64,000 bases of DNA from Amblyomma americanum (GCF_052857255.1 NC_135502.1:187857806-187921805); one strand, 5' to 3'. Positions 41,377-53,395 are shown, counted from the first letter of the stretch. Program-made: numbers and translations. Notes: generated by a model not told the origin, from the sequence alone.

Positions 41377-42430
41377 TCTGTGCACAGAGGAGAGCGTCAC
41401 GACGCACAGCTGCTGATTCCGGCCAAATTGACGTTTTAAGCAGCCCAACACTAGCCAAGCCATATGTGATGGCACCTCATCTCGGTGGGGGCAGTGCCAT
41501 GAGGGATGGCAGCAATCTGGCTAATTTTGAAAAATTCTTTCAGGTGTGCCATGGAGGTGCTGGCATGCCATGGACCACCATGGCCATAAGAGCAGCATGT
41601 TTAGTTCAGCACATTAAAAGAGCTTCCGTTCTGAGACTGTCCAAGAAGCAACGATCACCGGGCCATAGTGTATGTTCAGATAATTGATTTAAAAATGCGA
41701 TTTTTATGTCTCCAGCATATGAAACGCAGTGTGCCTTGCCAATGCACACCTTGAAGAGTGTTGTAGGGTTGTCCACTGCCAAGTTGTTGCCTGATACTCT
41801 GTTAGTTCAATAACTGAAAACTCAAATTACCGCTCGACAGTGCAGGAGTGACTGTTGTAGCACCAACAACTTCGTTGCTGGGACGGAAAAGTGAGACTGA
41901 ATCTAGAACAAAAATTAATAATACCCAAACATTTCTTCCGAGAAAAAAAAAATTGTTTGGATCATGATCAACAACCACCTCAACCATTCCTCATTGCTAC
42001 ATGCACTACATAGTCTGAAGGCAGATGGGATCCCTGTATTAATTTCAGACGATGAGACTTGCTAGAGTTATCCATTGTGTGAGGCAGTTATCCGTTGGTT
42101 GGGAGTAGAATTTTCTTGGGCATCATACAGTTGCCATTGGATTGCCACAGATATTCGGAACTTTGATGCCCAGTGTAACAAGTGGTGAAACCTCCACAAA
42201 TGTTGCAGCTTTGCAGTGCCAGCTGCTGTTCCTGCTCTCATAGTGCACATAATTTTTAAACACTGTCTGTTGCAAAGTTTTCTGGCATAATTAGCCCGGA
42301 AGCTGCTTCTCAGTTGGCCAACCAGGCAGCAACACACGTAATTCACTTCCAACAAAACATTTAAGTACACCTTGGAGAGGCAGAACTGGCAACACCAAAG
42401 GCAAGGCCTGGTTTATTTTATTTAAATCAT
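41377..42430. other. unassigned intron sequence
   Basis: No gene or terminal repeat recognised. Confidence 0.35.
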
Positions 42431-42519
42431 TTCGTGCCTAACTGTGGCTACTGCATGGCCTGGCATATTTTGCTGTTCATTGCTCTGCAAATATTTTTAA
42501 ACATATTATGGACCTGCAG

Positions 42520-44040
42520 TGCACTTTTCAGCAGTAACATCGTTGTTCTACTTCGAATGTCCTCTGCTGCAACGTATTGTACCCTTGTTACAAGCATTTC
42601 AATATGGCTGTGGCTCTGTTTTTCACCATGCAATTTTCGCGGCCTTGACGAATTTTGGCCTCAGAGGAAAGCTGTACAAATGGATTGGACACTATTTTAA
42701 AGAACGACAAATTTTTATTAGTACTCCAGATGACCCTACACTCTTTCATGCAGTGGAGAGGGGCGCACCTCAGGGAGCGGTGCTTAGCCCTCTTTACTGT
42801 TCAATATTACCCTTCTACACATAAACAGAAACCTTCTGCGAGGAGTGCACATAACGATTTATGCAGATGCCATCTGTATCTGGAATGCGTCACGTTCACA
42901 TTATATCACCCAGCAACGTCTTAAGAGGTGTTACTGCACATCTCGATGTGCCTGGCCCCCCAAGGTCTTCATTTCTCGCCAGAAAAGAGAGTTGCCATGG
43001 CTTTTACAAAAAAAAAATATATTCGCTCCTCCAAGGTGGATGGTCACTACCTTACGCATGATCACAGTGATTCCTAGGTGTAATGATAGGCAGTAATCTC
43101 TTGTGGTCACCTCAGATCAAAAAACTTCACGAGAGGATCAGTGCGGCATCGCAAGTTTTCATGTTTATGGTGGGAACACGGTGGGGCAGCAACTGTCGTT
43201 CAATGGTTCTGCTTGAGAAAGCCTACGTTGAAGGAATCTTGCGCTAATGTCTACAGGTGCTTCAAAGATTATCTTCCACAAGCAAGAAGATTCTCGAGGC
43301 CGCACGCAACAAATGCTTGCGGATATGCTTTGGCCTCCCCAAAGGTTCCTGTGCAAGAGGAACAGTGGCGGGAAGCAGCCTGTCCCCACTAGATGTGATT
43401 GCCGCCCAGGAAACTATGCGTTCCCCTCTCCGCCATGCCATCCAAGGGAAGAAGCACCTCCAACATAGAGCTCACTTCAACTCTGGCTTTGGCAAAGCTG
43501 TGCAGCTCTTACCCCTCCCCACTATTAATCAGCCACAGAAACTACTACGTCTGTCCTTTCCCCCCTGGACACTCATGCCTCTAAAGGTGAACAAGTTCTT
43601 TCCAGGTGTGGATGCAAACAGCCACATGCCACAGGCAGCACTACTGCAGGCTATTCTAGCCTACTTAGCCGAGGAATATACGCAGCATACCCACATCTTC
43701 TCCGACAGTTCAACTACTCAAGAAACCTCTTCCTGTGGCCTTTATGTGCCTTCAACAAGCCATGTCCGTTCTTACCGGCTGCAGCGGAAGACTTCCTCTA
43801 CGACAGCTGAGTTTCACAACATTAAAGAAGCTGTTTCCTATATCCTGCGCCGATCCTCCGGCCGATGCGTTATCTTTACCGACTCGAAAGCATCCCTGCA
43901 GATCCTGTCCAACCTGCTGAAGAAAACCAATCATCAGCCTATTCTCCTTGATATTGGGTATCTACATCATTTGACTATTGTTGCAGGCCACTGCATAAGA
44001 TTTCAGTGGATACCAGCACACTGTGGCACATTCTGACCGA
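42520..44040 (+). pseudogene. I-type LINE reverse transcriptase and RNase H
   Basis: RT blocks are LTNFGLRGKLYKWIGHYF and VERGAPQGAVLSPLYC. ITIYADAIC follows in another frame, where the catalytic YADD is altered to YADA. The long frame 43257-44036 covers the region after RT and an RNase H domain: HIFSDSSTTQETSSCGLYV, TAEFHNIKEAV, CVIFTDSKASLQILS and FQWIPAHCG. An RNase H after the RT is the mark of the I clade among LINEs. Several frames are needed, so the copy is dead. Confidence 0.85.
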
Positions 44041-44441
44041 TGTAAAGGTAGACGAAGCGGCCCGTAAAGGTTACCAACATCGGCGATACATTCAAACCTT
44101 TTTCACAAAATCTGATGCGTCCCAAATGGCTAAAAGATTTGCTTCTGAAGAAACGTATCGGCTCTGGAGCTTGCTGACACATCACTACCATTTTCTGTAC
44201 TTAGTCGACCCTCGCCTCAGATCAAGACTCCCACCCAGAGTTCCTTGCCATCTGGAAACCCTTTATCACCGACTTTGCCTGTAAGCAGCATTTACAAATG
44301 GCTTGCTATACCGTTTCGGTCAAATGAACAGTCTGCTTTGTGCCAACCACGGCTTGAATGAAACTGGAATATACAGTGGAATCCCATTGAGCGAAACTCG
44401 ATGGGGACAAGGAAAACTGTTTCATTTATTGGTAGTTTCAT

Positions 44442-45540
44442 TTAAGGGTTGTGACCCACAAGGAAGCTGTGCAAGGTAGTTTGCTTCAGGTTGGTATACC
44501 ATGACTTCACCAAGCAGTCATTCATCCTGGTTAGGCTGCATATGTGTTCCAAGCAACCCTCTTGCTGGAGGTACTGCTGGAGTAGTTCAACTGTCTGGCT
44601 TGCCTCATTAGTCGACACTAGGGAGCTATGGTTGTCATCATGGTCGGTCTCATCTTCACTCTCATTGCTGGTGCTTCCCTCAACTTCCTTCAAGATGTTG
44701 GCTAAAGTGTCTTCACGGCAGGTGACAACGTCATCATCAATGGCCTCATAATCACCCATTGTCACATTGCTTGTGCCACACCTGTCAGCCAGTAGACCAA
44801 AAACGGCGTGTGCTTCAGAAATGTCGTCAGATTTTTCTTGGTCTGTGGACACTTCCTTGGAGAAACCCGTATGATCGAAGCATCGCTGAATTGTAGTAGC
44901 TGTGACTTCATCCCAAGTGCAAGCCAGAATGTGAATAGCACAGAAGATCTACGGTGTACTTGTCCCTGTCCATACACAGCACCTTCCTCCTCAGGACGTG
45001 GTGATAGAAGAAGACCTTTAAATTGCGAATGATGCCCTGATCCATTGGTTGGAGTATGGCTGTTGTGTTTGCAGGGAGGAACTCCAGCTGAATGGAATTC
45101 AGGTCGTGCACTTCACCATGCGCTGGGCAATTGTCCACGATAAACACGACCTTCCTGCCCTTCCTGGTGAACTCGGCATCCCTCTGCCTCATCCATGCCT
45201 TGGTATTCGCTTCGTATAATACGGGCAGTCCTTGGACACCCTTAAAAGCTCGAGGGTTCTTTGCTTTCCTGATAACGAGAAGATTCAACTTTTCCGACCC
45301 GTCCATGTTGGCCCCCACTAGAACAGTGACGCGGTCCTTGCTATGGTTTCCACCAGTGCACTTCTCACCTTTGAAGCTGAGCAACTTGTTCGGAAGAAGT
45401 TTATAAAAATGCATCATTTTGTCCACGTTGTAGATGTCGCTGGGCCCATAATTTCTGAATTCTTGGAGCTTCTGCTGCTGCCAGTTGGTGCAAACATCTT
45501 TATCAACCGCAGCACTTTCACCTGCTATGGTGCGGAACAC
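44442..45540 (-). pseudogene. Tigger transposase, DDE and C-terminal part
   Basis: The frame 44908-45540 contains FRTIAGESAAV, DIYNVDKMMHFYKLLPNK (first D), VVFIVDNCPAHG (second D) and ILQPMDQGIIRNLK (third D), a pogo/Tigger DDE domain with its acidic residues kept. A frameshift near 44900 leads into 44442-44852, an acidic C-terminal tail (EGSTSNESEDETDHDD). The N-terminal part is at 49075-49328, beyond the LINE. Confidence 0.88.
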
Positions 45541-45821
45541 AAGGCCGTCACAGGAAGGTTCGAACTTCGGGTGCGCTTGAGAAGGAGGCCATCAGCCATT
45601 GGATGCCCCGGCGTGACGTCACATTGACTGAGGCTACATATTCTGCGACAGTTTCGTCCAGCGTCACTTGGCAGCTGCGGTAGCGGAGACAACGGTCATG
45701 CTATATCTTCTGCCCATATTTTGCAGGTTTGCTACCAGAAATTTTCATTTACTGCATGTAAAACTATTCAGTGTGAATCCGCTACCATATTGCTGCCAAG
45801 CACTTTGTTGCGCGTCTTGTT

Positions 45822-46601
45822 TTGGAGCTGGTTTGCATTTTGTTTGTCAAAATCCGAGAAATGACCAAAGAGCTTCAGAAAATGTTTGAAGACTTGAAGC
45901 GTGAAATAAAACAAGAGTTTTGCGATATGAGAGAAAGCATCGAGCGAGACCTCAGGAAAGATATCAGAGAAATTAAGACCAGCATGGGCTTTATTAACAA
46001 AAGCTATGAAGAAATAAAAGATTCTGTTAAAAGAGTTGAAACAGAGAACAAGGATCTGAAAGAAACAATAAGAACGCTGCTAGAGGAACGTCAGGCTCTG
46101 TGTGCACAGGTAAAGGAACAAGAGTCCTGACTTATGCAGACCGAGCAGCACTCACGGTGTTTCAACATTGAAATTAAAGGAGTGCCACAAATAGAAAATG
46201 AAAACTTGCAAGAACTAACGAAAAAACTGGCTCAAGAAATTGGCATGCCTCTGGCAGACGCTGACATTGAGGTTTGCCATCGTGTTCAAACTGTCGGAAA
46301 TGCTGCCTCCCCTAACATAATTGTGCAGTTTACACGCAGAGCTCAGCGTAACTCTTTCCTGGAAAAAGCTAGAAAGTGCAGGCTTACGGCAAATGACCTG
46401 GCGTTAGAACCGAACGACATCTTTGTAAACGAGCACCTGTGTCCAGCCATGAAATGTCTCTTTGGTGCTGCAAATGCAGCGAAAAAAGCGCAGGGTTGGA
46501 AATATGCGTGGGTCAAGAATGGAAAAATCTATGTTCGCAAATCTGATACCACACCCGTCATCCCTATCACCCGCGTGGATGACCTGTCCAAGATAGCATA
46601 A
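45822..46601 (+). pseudogene. LINE ORF1 (coiled coil plus FP-type C-terminus)
   Basis: First part (45822-46130): long charged helix with heptad-like pattern (LKREIKQEFCDMRESIERDL), a predicted coiled coil. After one TGA at 46128-46130 the frame continues to 46601 with CFNIEIKGVPQIENENLQEL, then VQFTRRAQRNSFLEKARK and YAWVKNGKIYVRKSD. This resembles the RNA-binding ORF1 C-terminus found in arthropod CR1-like LINEs, related to the baculoviral FP C-terminal domain. The single stop separates two otherwise continuous halves. Confidence 0.75.
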
Positions 46602-46639
46602 AGTGCTTGCACTTGTCTAGCTTTGTTGTCCAACAATTA

Positions 46640-48061
46640 TGGGTTTTCTGCCGCAAGAAATTCAGAAGTTGGTTCTGACCAAAAAGCCAGCCCTATCCTT
46701 TTTTCACCAGAATGTTCGCTCTTTAAAAAATAAAGAAAGTGAAATGAATGCTTTGCTAGATCTTTTCAGGAGTATCATTCACGGTGTTAATGCTTACTGA
46801 AACATGGTATGAAGATGAATCGGCTGTATTTCAATCACCTGGTTATCAATGTTTCTTTCACAATCGTCAGGACAAGAAAGTTGGCGGTGTTTCTATTCTT
46901 GTAAAAGAGAATGTTATCTGTGATACTGAAGAACGTTTCTGTGCTGTCACACCTGATCTTGAGGTGCTTACTCTACGCCATCTTGATAATCTGTTTTGCG
47001 TGGTGTACAGGCCACCGTCTGGTACTTTTAGCCGATTTTTGGCCTTCTTAAACGAAGTTTTCGAATATGTTGTGGAACAGAAAGTGAATATCTTTTTGGG
47101 TGGAGACCTGAACGTGAACATGCTTATACCTACGCCTAACCAAAATGAACTCAGCCTTACTTTTTCTGCATATGGGCTGTCCAATGTTATCACTTATCCA
47201 ACACGGATCACAGAACAAAGCTCTACTTTATTGGATGTATTTATTACTAATATTAGCACTGACACAATATTCGCTGGAACTACGTATACTAACATGAGTG
47301 ACCATCTGGGAATTTTTCTATTACTGCCTGTCAAGGATGTTCTCGACGTCCTGTGCCCTGTTATTACCTACATATTCAACTTAATTTTATCCACTGGAAT
47401 TTTCCCTAAGGAAATGCAGATTGCCCGAGTGGTGCCAATATTTAAGCGTGGAGATAAAAATTTACTCAATAACTATCGACCGATTTCCCTACTTCCTGTG
47501 GTTTTCAAGGGCATTGAGAAAATAATCCCTACTAGAATAACTTCATATTTTGATTACAATCGCTTATTCCTTGACTTTCAGCATGGCTTTAGGAAGCATA
47601 GGTCTACTGAAACGGCACTTCTAACACAAAAAGAAATTATAATACAGGCATTTAGAGAAAATAAGCTCGCTATTGGTATTTATATCGATTTTACTAAGGC
47701 ATTTGACCTCATTAATCATGATGTCCTTCTTTTTAAATTAAATAGGTATGGTGTACGTGGCGTAGCGCTAACTTTATTAGAATCCTACTTATCACACAGA
47801 GCTCAGTATGTAGATATAAACACAGCAACTTCTTCTACTCTCCCTATAACATCTGGAGTGCCTCAAGGAAGCATCCTTGGGCCATTACTGTTCTTAATTT
47901 ATACAAATGATATTTGCTACAGCACAAGTAGCGCTCATGTAGTATCATATGCTGATGACACATCTTTCTTTATCACAGGTACTTCCAAAACAGACGTCGA
48001 AAAACAAACAATGCACTTATTCAACTCAGTTTATGGGCAGAGGCAAATTATCTGCGAATAA
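46640..48061 (+). pseudogene. LINE ORF2, APE endonuclease fused to RT by deletion
   Basis: A start at 46640 gives LSFFHQNVRSLKNKESEM, the first endonuclease block. A frameshift near 46790 leads to the 425-codon frame 46784-48061. Endonuclease residues are visible in MLTETWYEDE, YRPPSGTFS, LGGDLNVNM and MSDHLGIF. The frame then jumps into RT at VLDVLCPVITYIFN, so a few hundred bases of the linker are deleted in frame. RT blocks: NNYRPISLLPVV, IYIDFTKAFDLINHD, GVPQGSILGPLLFLIYTND and active site YADDTSFF. After 48061 the thumb continues in other frames to about 48680. Confidence 0.85.
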
Positions 48062-49074
48062 ATCCAGTGAAGACTAAAATTATGTTGTTCCGTCCTAAGG
48101 CAAAGAAAATATCGCGAGCTATCAAAGCCATATTCAATAGCCAGCCTATAGAGCTCGTTGAGTCCATAAAAGCACTGCAGTTACCTTTTCAAGCAATTTA
48201 ACTTGGAATACACATATTGATTACATACGTTCAAAGGTCGCCGCAGCCCTTGGTATACTTGCACGGTTTAGGCACATTCTTCCAATAAGGGTAAAGATCA
48301 TACTCTACAATGCGTTAGTACTTTCTCATTTGCAATATTGTAACATAGTGTGGGGCACAACAGGCATAACAAATCTTAACTAGATACATCTGCTTCAGAA
48401 AAAAGCAGTGAGATGTATTGCAAATGTACCACTCTTTTCTCCCACCAGGAATATTTTTGTAAAGTATGAAATCCTTCCAATATTTGCGTTATATACTTAT
48501 AGACTACTATCATGTTACAAATCTCACCTAAAACACCCCGACAACCTCATCATTTTGCTTGCACAACTCATAGAAAATGCCAGCTGCCGTGACACAAGAC
48601 ACAGAGAAATTTGGTTTACCCCAACACCAAGAGCCTATTATGTGAATCAATCCTTATGTTATATAACCTTCCAATTCTGCTGAACAGATTAAACGAAGAA
48701 AATTTTGACATAACCTGAAAATCAAAACACGAAATTCGGGAATACTGCCGGGAGAATTCTTTTCCTTGAGAATTTCAGATGCAATCTTTCTGATTATTAT
48801 GCACCATTCGTTGTATGATTATCTATGACCTTTTCATCGCATCGCATTTTATTTTGTCATTTTTGCATGATGTGCATAGGTGGCCTGCGAAGTGTTGATT
48901 TATTTACTTTTGCTTTGTATGTATGTATGTTTGTTGTATGTATAGCCGTCGCTTTTCCTCCTGTACTGCCGGATATGTAAAGGAGCCGGGACCATTGTCA
49001 AGCTGTCGCCACAGCTTTTAGTCCCGGCTCCTCCTTTGTAAGAAAGGAATAAACTTCAACTTCAACCACAGGAA

Positions 49075-49328
49075 ATGCACCTTCTCAAGGTCCTCGTGGT
49101 CGGCTAGACGCATCCTCTTCCTATTGGGGTAAAAGCCTCGCTGTTGTATGCTTTCTCAATATTCTCGCGATCCTTCCGTATCCTCTCGAAATCGTGCAGT
49201 TCGGTATGCCATGCCTTTTCGCGATAGCGGTCTTGGACTCCTTGGCACATTTCACGTCTTCAAGAATTTTCATCTTGACGTTTAAAGTCATGGCATTATG
49301 GGGACGCTTTTTAGCGGTTCCCTCCATG
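49075..49328 (-). pseudogene. Tigger transposase N-terminus (CENP-B type HTH)
   Basis: The start ATG at 49326-49328 gives MEGTAKKRPHNAMTLNVKMK, then AIAKRHGIPNCTIS, a CENP-B/pogo helix-turn-helix. A frameshift near 49190 leads to KDRENIEKAYNS and RLADHEDLEKVHFLW, which runs into the LINE insertion. The catalytic part resumes downstream of the LINE at 45540. Confidence 0.85.
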
Positions 49329-49344
49329 TTATACGCACGTATAG

Positions 49345-51743
49345 ACCTCCTTCTCACCGCAACGTCACGAAGATGCGGTGGCGCTGATGTCAGCAGCGAC
49401 TTTCGCATTGTAGGCAAAACAGGTTCCGCCTGCCCGCGCCTACCGCAGCTGTCGCAGCTACCGGCGGCTGCATCATGCCTGTGCACTGCAGAAGCAGCAT
49501 GTATTGACCAGCTGCGTCACTGTTGGATCCTCGTAGTACCTTAAAATAAAATTTAAATTAGCCCTGTTAGGTTTCTCGCACAGAAATACTGCATTAGGAA
49601 GCTGGTTAACAGGCAATGGGTCACGGTAGTAAAGTGCGAAGTCTGGGAGTCGATCGGACACTGCCACTCAATGCACTTAATAGCATGCAAGTTACTGCGT
49701 TCATTCACCTGAACATCAGGACAGTAGGCTGATAATTGCCCAAGGAAAAAATGGACATATGTAGCTGCACACGTATTTATCACCTTCAGCCGCTGTGCAC
49801 GGGGCACCGGCAGGTTCACTCGCCCGCAAGGAATGCGTTCTTTTGTTAATAGCACAGCATGCTTTAATAGTGCGTTTTATGGCAGTTAATATTTATTTGA
49901 AACTGTTTCTTAATATGACCGACGGAATTATTTGATTCGAGTAGAAAGAAGTCTGGTAAGTTGTGTCAATCTTGCGCGGTCTCGTTGGCATGCTTAGAAT
50001 AGCGTACCTTAAGTGTGCTTAACGCAACACGCTTTTTCATTGCATCATGCATGTGTCATGTTTCATGAGGTAGTACATGATCGCGAAGCTTGTTTGGAAA
50101 GAAGCAGCCGCAGGCGTGCTACTAACAGAAGGACGTTCTGGCGGGCTAGTTGGTTCATGATCAACAGAAAGGGTATAAACTGCGCGTTAGTGGAGCTAAC
50201 GACTGTGTTAGCTCGCCCTCGCTGTCGCTATCGACACCAGAGCTAGAGTTTTTAGAAGGGCACGTTCGTGTTCACATCGGATCTGATTAACCTGTAAATT
50301 TCTGCTGATGTTTCTATCGTTGAACCCTACGGTGATAGTGTTTTTCTTTTTTTTTCTTATGTTCTCTGGCCTTATTAACGATGTGTTTTTCACAAATAAA
50401 ATCAGTTGGAAGTCTGCGCTTTGTCTGTCGATTTGTGTGCCTCTCGTCCCGTCTTGTTCGCGTAGTTTATACCCTTTCTGTTCTACTAACAGACACGTGT
50501 CGAGATTGAGAGGGGACGTGACAACGAAAAGTGTTTTTGTTATTTATGCATGCGATATATAACTAAACTTGGTGCACATATGAAATTGCTATGCTAGTTT
50601 CAGTAATGCCTTTTATTTTTAGCTATAGCTGGTGCAGTTCTGGGTAATTATAATTAACACCCTCGTCAAGTCACCCCAAGGTCTTAAACAATTGAGTAGA
50701 AGGTGCGCAAATTTTTTTATGCCAGCACGTACAAAAAGCCCTGTTCGGTTCGATGACGCGATTAGTTCTTTTTTTAGATGATCAGTACTCATGCATGCAT
50801 AGTCACATGAAAACGTTTCTTACAAAAACAACATAGTACTGCACGCGTAGGAAAAAAAATATCGAGAGATTTATTACGCTCCTCAACGTCTCAGGAATAG
50901 TTTGCGACAAATGAATCATTTTATTTTCATGCGTTACGGAATTACGAAGGTGTGAGTGATGCCAGTAGCAGAAAATGTGAGAGGTCAGAAAACGAACCTT
51001 AAAGTTTATTCCCTCGTTTACGGCCTCTTCGCTTTCGCTTTGGTCAAAGAAATGCGGCACTGAAATCAAAGAAATTACCTCACAATTTTCGACGACCGCA
51101 CATCTAAAAAGCGTAATTTATAAATTTGTAGTGAATATTTTGCTATACTTTTTCGTCGCGAAACAGAAGACCCCAGGGCTAGGAAAGAAAATAATTCCAG
51201 AAATCAAAAATTTTCCAGAAAAATCGACCAGTTTAACAAGGGGAGAAGTCGGCGTGGCTGGTGCGTGATCCTGCGGCTAAAAACAGCGCTTAAGCGAGAC
51301 AGAGGAGATCGGGGACACGACGGTGAGCGCACGTCGATCTGCTCCGCCGAAACAACGCCAGCACTTCCTCCCACTACTGTCCCGAAGTAAAATCATTCCG
51401 ACAAGTGCAGAGTGTCAAAACTTTTTTTATTCAATGCCTAGCGTATAAATCAACGGCAGATATGCTTTCAACATGTTTACTACTAACCATATTTACAATA
51501 CACAGTGGGAAACTATTTCTCTGAATACGCCGCACATAACCAATGCGAGCTTGTACTTCGAGAAATTACTAAGTTGGAAGCATCAATCATTGCTGTGATT
51601 TGCAAAAACTAGAAACGCGCCTACAAGCCTTGAAAACCCACGCTCAACACCTCTCTGCGACTCCACTCCCTGGCCTTTTGTCTACCGCGAGCCCGCTAGC
51701 GACTGCAGCGCCACCTCGTTTGTTTGCAAACATGCAGGAGGTC
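49345..51743 (-). mobile_element. 2.4-kb element with GACCTCC ends, copy 2
   Basis: Opposite-orientation copy of 19404-21459, with shared sequence running from the end next to the Tigger ATG to 51743. Flanks are TATA on both sides. It lies in the Tigger 5' untranslated region, 17 bp upstream of the transposase ATG. It is about 340 bp longer than copy 1 because of a later hairpin insertion (50129-50482). No convincing ORF. Confidence 0.8.
50129..50482 (-). mobile_element. 354-bp hairpin insertion, family H, copy 2
   Basis: Flanked by CTACTAACAG at 50119-50128 and 50483-50492; copy 1 of the host element has the empty site with one CTACTAACAG (near 20685, opposite strand). On the minus strand it begins AACAGAAAGGGTATAAAC, contains GACGGGACGAGAGG, and near its end carries the inverted GTTTATACCCTTTCTGTT followed by ACCAACTAGCCCGCC and a short tail. 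Confidence 0.8.
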
Positions 51744-51866
51744 TATAAAGTGATGACCACGAAGCGTGAAATGGACGTCGATGGCGACCACTCAACAAAG
51801 TGCTAAAATGTCATTGGATTGGATTGGATTCTGGATATCGACACCAACAAAGACGGTGTCAATGTC

Positions 51867-51947
51867 GATGCGGCATGTGCTCAGTTTCAGTTTCGTTTAA
51901 GCGTGCTGCATGCTTAAACGAAACTGAAACTGAGCACATGCCGCATC
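51867..51947. repeat. perfect 36-bp inverted repeat (hairpin)
   Basis: The arm 51867-51902 (GATGCGGCATGTGCTCAG...) and its exact reverse complement 51912-51947 are separated by a 9-base loop. It lies in the Tigger 5' end region. Confidence 0.9.
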
Positions 51948-52560
51948 GGGCTGCACGCTTAAAGTTTCCATTGTCGAGCATGCGTCAGCACTGGTTTTTA
52001 TAGAAAACCAACTACTTGTTTTGAAATTGTTTCATTTAAGAGGCGTTTTCGTTGATTCGAGTTTCGTTTAGCGCGCATCCACTGTATCCTGCTTGAGTGT
52101 CCTGCATGTGCTGACGAGTGTGCGTGCTATAAACAGTGCATGGAGAAGCTCTCCCCAGTCCGTCTAACAATTGCCGGTGTTTAAGGTCCTTTAGCTTGCC
52201 TATACACAACAGGGACATGCAATGAACTTTTTGTTTTTGTATTTAAGGAAATAGTACACATTGATAAGCTCTAATTTCATCTTGCATGTTGCCCTCATGC
52301 TCCCTTTTCGCAGTGAACTTTCTTAGCCCATTTGTCAGACTATGCTTTTCATCATTTCACATGTAACATCATTACTTGCCGAGGCACCTTAGTATGCATT
52401 TAATGGCTGCATTTTATCTTCTCACCTTTTTATTTGTTTTATTTTACTTTTTCCGCACTGTTGTCCTTCGGCCTTTATCTTCTAATTCTCTTCCCTGCGC
52501 AGAGTAGCATGCCATCTACTCTGCCAGCTGAATTCTTTGTCTTTTCATTAAAGAGCTTCT

Positions 52561-53180
52561 CTCGCTCTCTCTCTCTTTCTGGCAGGAGCTTCAGGGAGCC
52601 TCAGGAGCTTCACATTTTCTAATGCTTTTTTTTTTTGCAATATCCAGGGCAGTGAAACTTTAGTGATAGGATTATTTACTGGAATACAAAACTGTGCATG
52701 TCGAAGAACCATCTCATGGCCCCTATAATGCTTGGTTGTTCTTGCAGGTGCAGTGAATTGTGCTGATGATGAGTGAGAAGAAATTCTTTGCTGTTTCTTT
52801 TCATACTTTCGAAAAGCATTTCTCTTTATTTTCAAGTGCGCATTCTGATATCCGAAATTATTCAGGCATATTCGACTCGTAACCAATTTTTTTATAATGT
52901 TGACATTTACTTTGCGGTCAAAAATTTTGTATTTGCACACCTCTTTATATTCGCACACCGGGTGCAGGTAGGCAAGACATATTCAAACCACTCCAAACAA
53001 TGTCAACCACACATGCTGGGAATCTGCTCTACAGCTCACAAAAGAGACGCCAATGGCCATCATGGCACAGACAATGCTGCACTCCTTCTTTCCTGCCGCC
53101 ATCATGTACTTGAAGATGAAAGCCACCTGTGAAAAAGGAGCCGAGCCAACTCCAAAGCATCACATTGTCAGATAACAAAA
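52561..53180. other. unassigned intron sequence
   Basis: Begins with a CT-rich run (52560-52580) and contains no recognised gene. Confidence 0.35.
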
Positions 53181-53184
53181 AAAG

Positions 53185-53395
53185 AAAAGGCACAGTAACT
53201 GTCTCACATACCTTGGCGGACACTTGAACTACACCATAAGGGAAGGGAGGTAGGTGGGAGTGAAAGAGAGAAAGAGGTGCGGTTGTGGAGGTCTCCAGAT
53301 TAATTTCGACCACCTGGTGATCTTTAACCTGCACTGATCAGGAATTCCAGCTCAGTAGTAGTCAAGCGCCCTCACCACTGAGCCAGACAATCACT
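53185..53395 (-). repeat. tRNA-derived SINE, degenerate head
   Basis: Shares with the 7.3-kb SINE the words AACTGTCTCACATACC-like body, GAGTGAAAG, ATTTCGACCACCTGG and TCAGTAG; the A-box zone CACTGAGCCAG is at 53383-53393. The tRNA head is internally deleted and lacks a clear B box. Confidence 0.7.

Larger units (their letters stand above)
45690..49068 (+). mobile_element. CR1/jockey-group LINE inserted in Tigger
   Basis: Two ORFs in the usual order: ORF1 (45822-46601) and ORF2 (about 46640-48680), then a 3' region with ATGT repeats (48917-48940), AATAAA (49047-49052) and a CTTCAA-repeat tail. It lies between the N-terminal and catalytic parts of the Tigger transposase. The 5' border is not exactly defined. 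Confidence 0.85.
44374..52084 (-). mobile_element. Tigger (pogo-group) DNA transposon, 7.7 kb with nested inserts
   Basis: The left end, next to TA (44372-44373), reads CAGTGGAATCCC and GCGAAACTCGAT. The right end, reverse-complemented, reads CAGTGGATGCGC and ACGAAACTCGAA, with TA at 52085-52086. Removing it and one TA restores the I-LINE frame KLEY-ILLECPAC. The minus strand carries a Tigger transposase in pieces. Later inserts are a CR1/jockey-group LINE (about 45690-49068), the 2-kb GGACCTCC-type element (49345-51743) and a hairpin (51867-51947). Without them the element would be about 2 kb. Confidence 0.88.
42431..52560 (+). mobile_element. I-clade LINE split by the Tigger element
   Basis: Left part 42431-44373, right part 52085 to about 52560, separated by the Tigger transposon at a TA. 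The left carries RT and RNase H. The right reads ILLECPACADECACYKQ, the tail of an I-type ORF2, continuing directly from KLEY before the insertion. The 3' end lies in a pyrimidine-rich, CT-repeat zone near 52560-52580. 5'-truncated and frameshifted. Confidence 0.85.
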
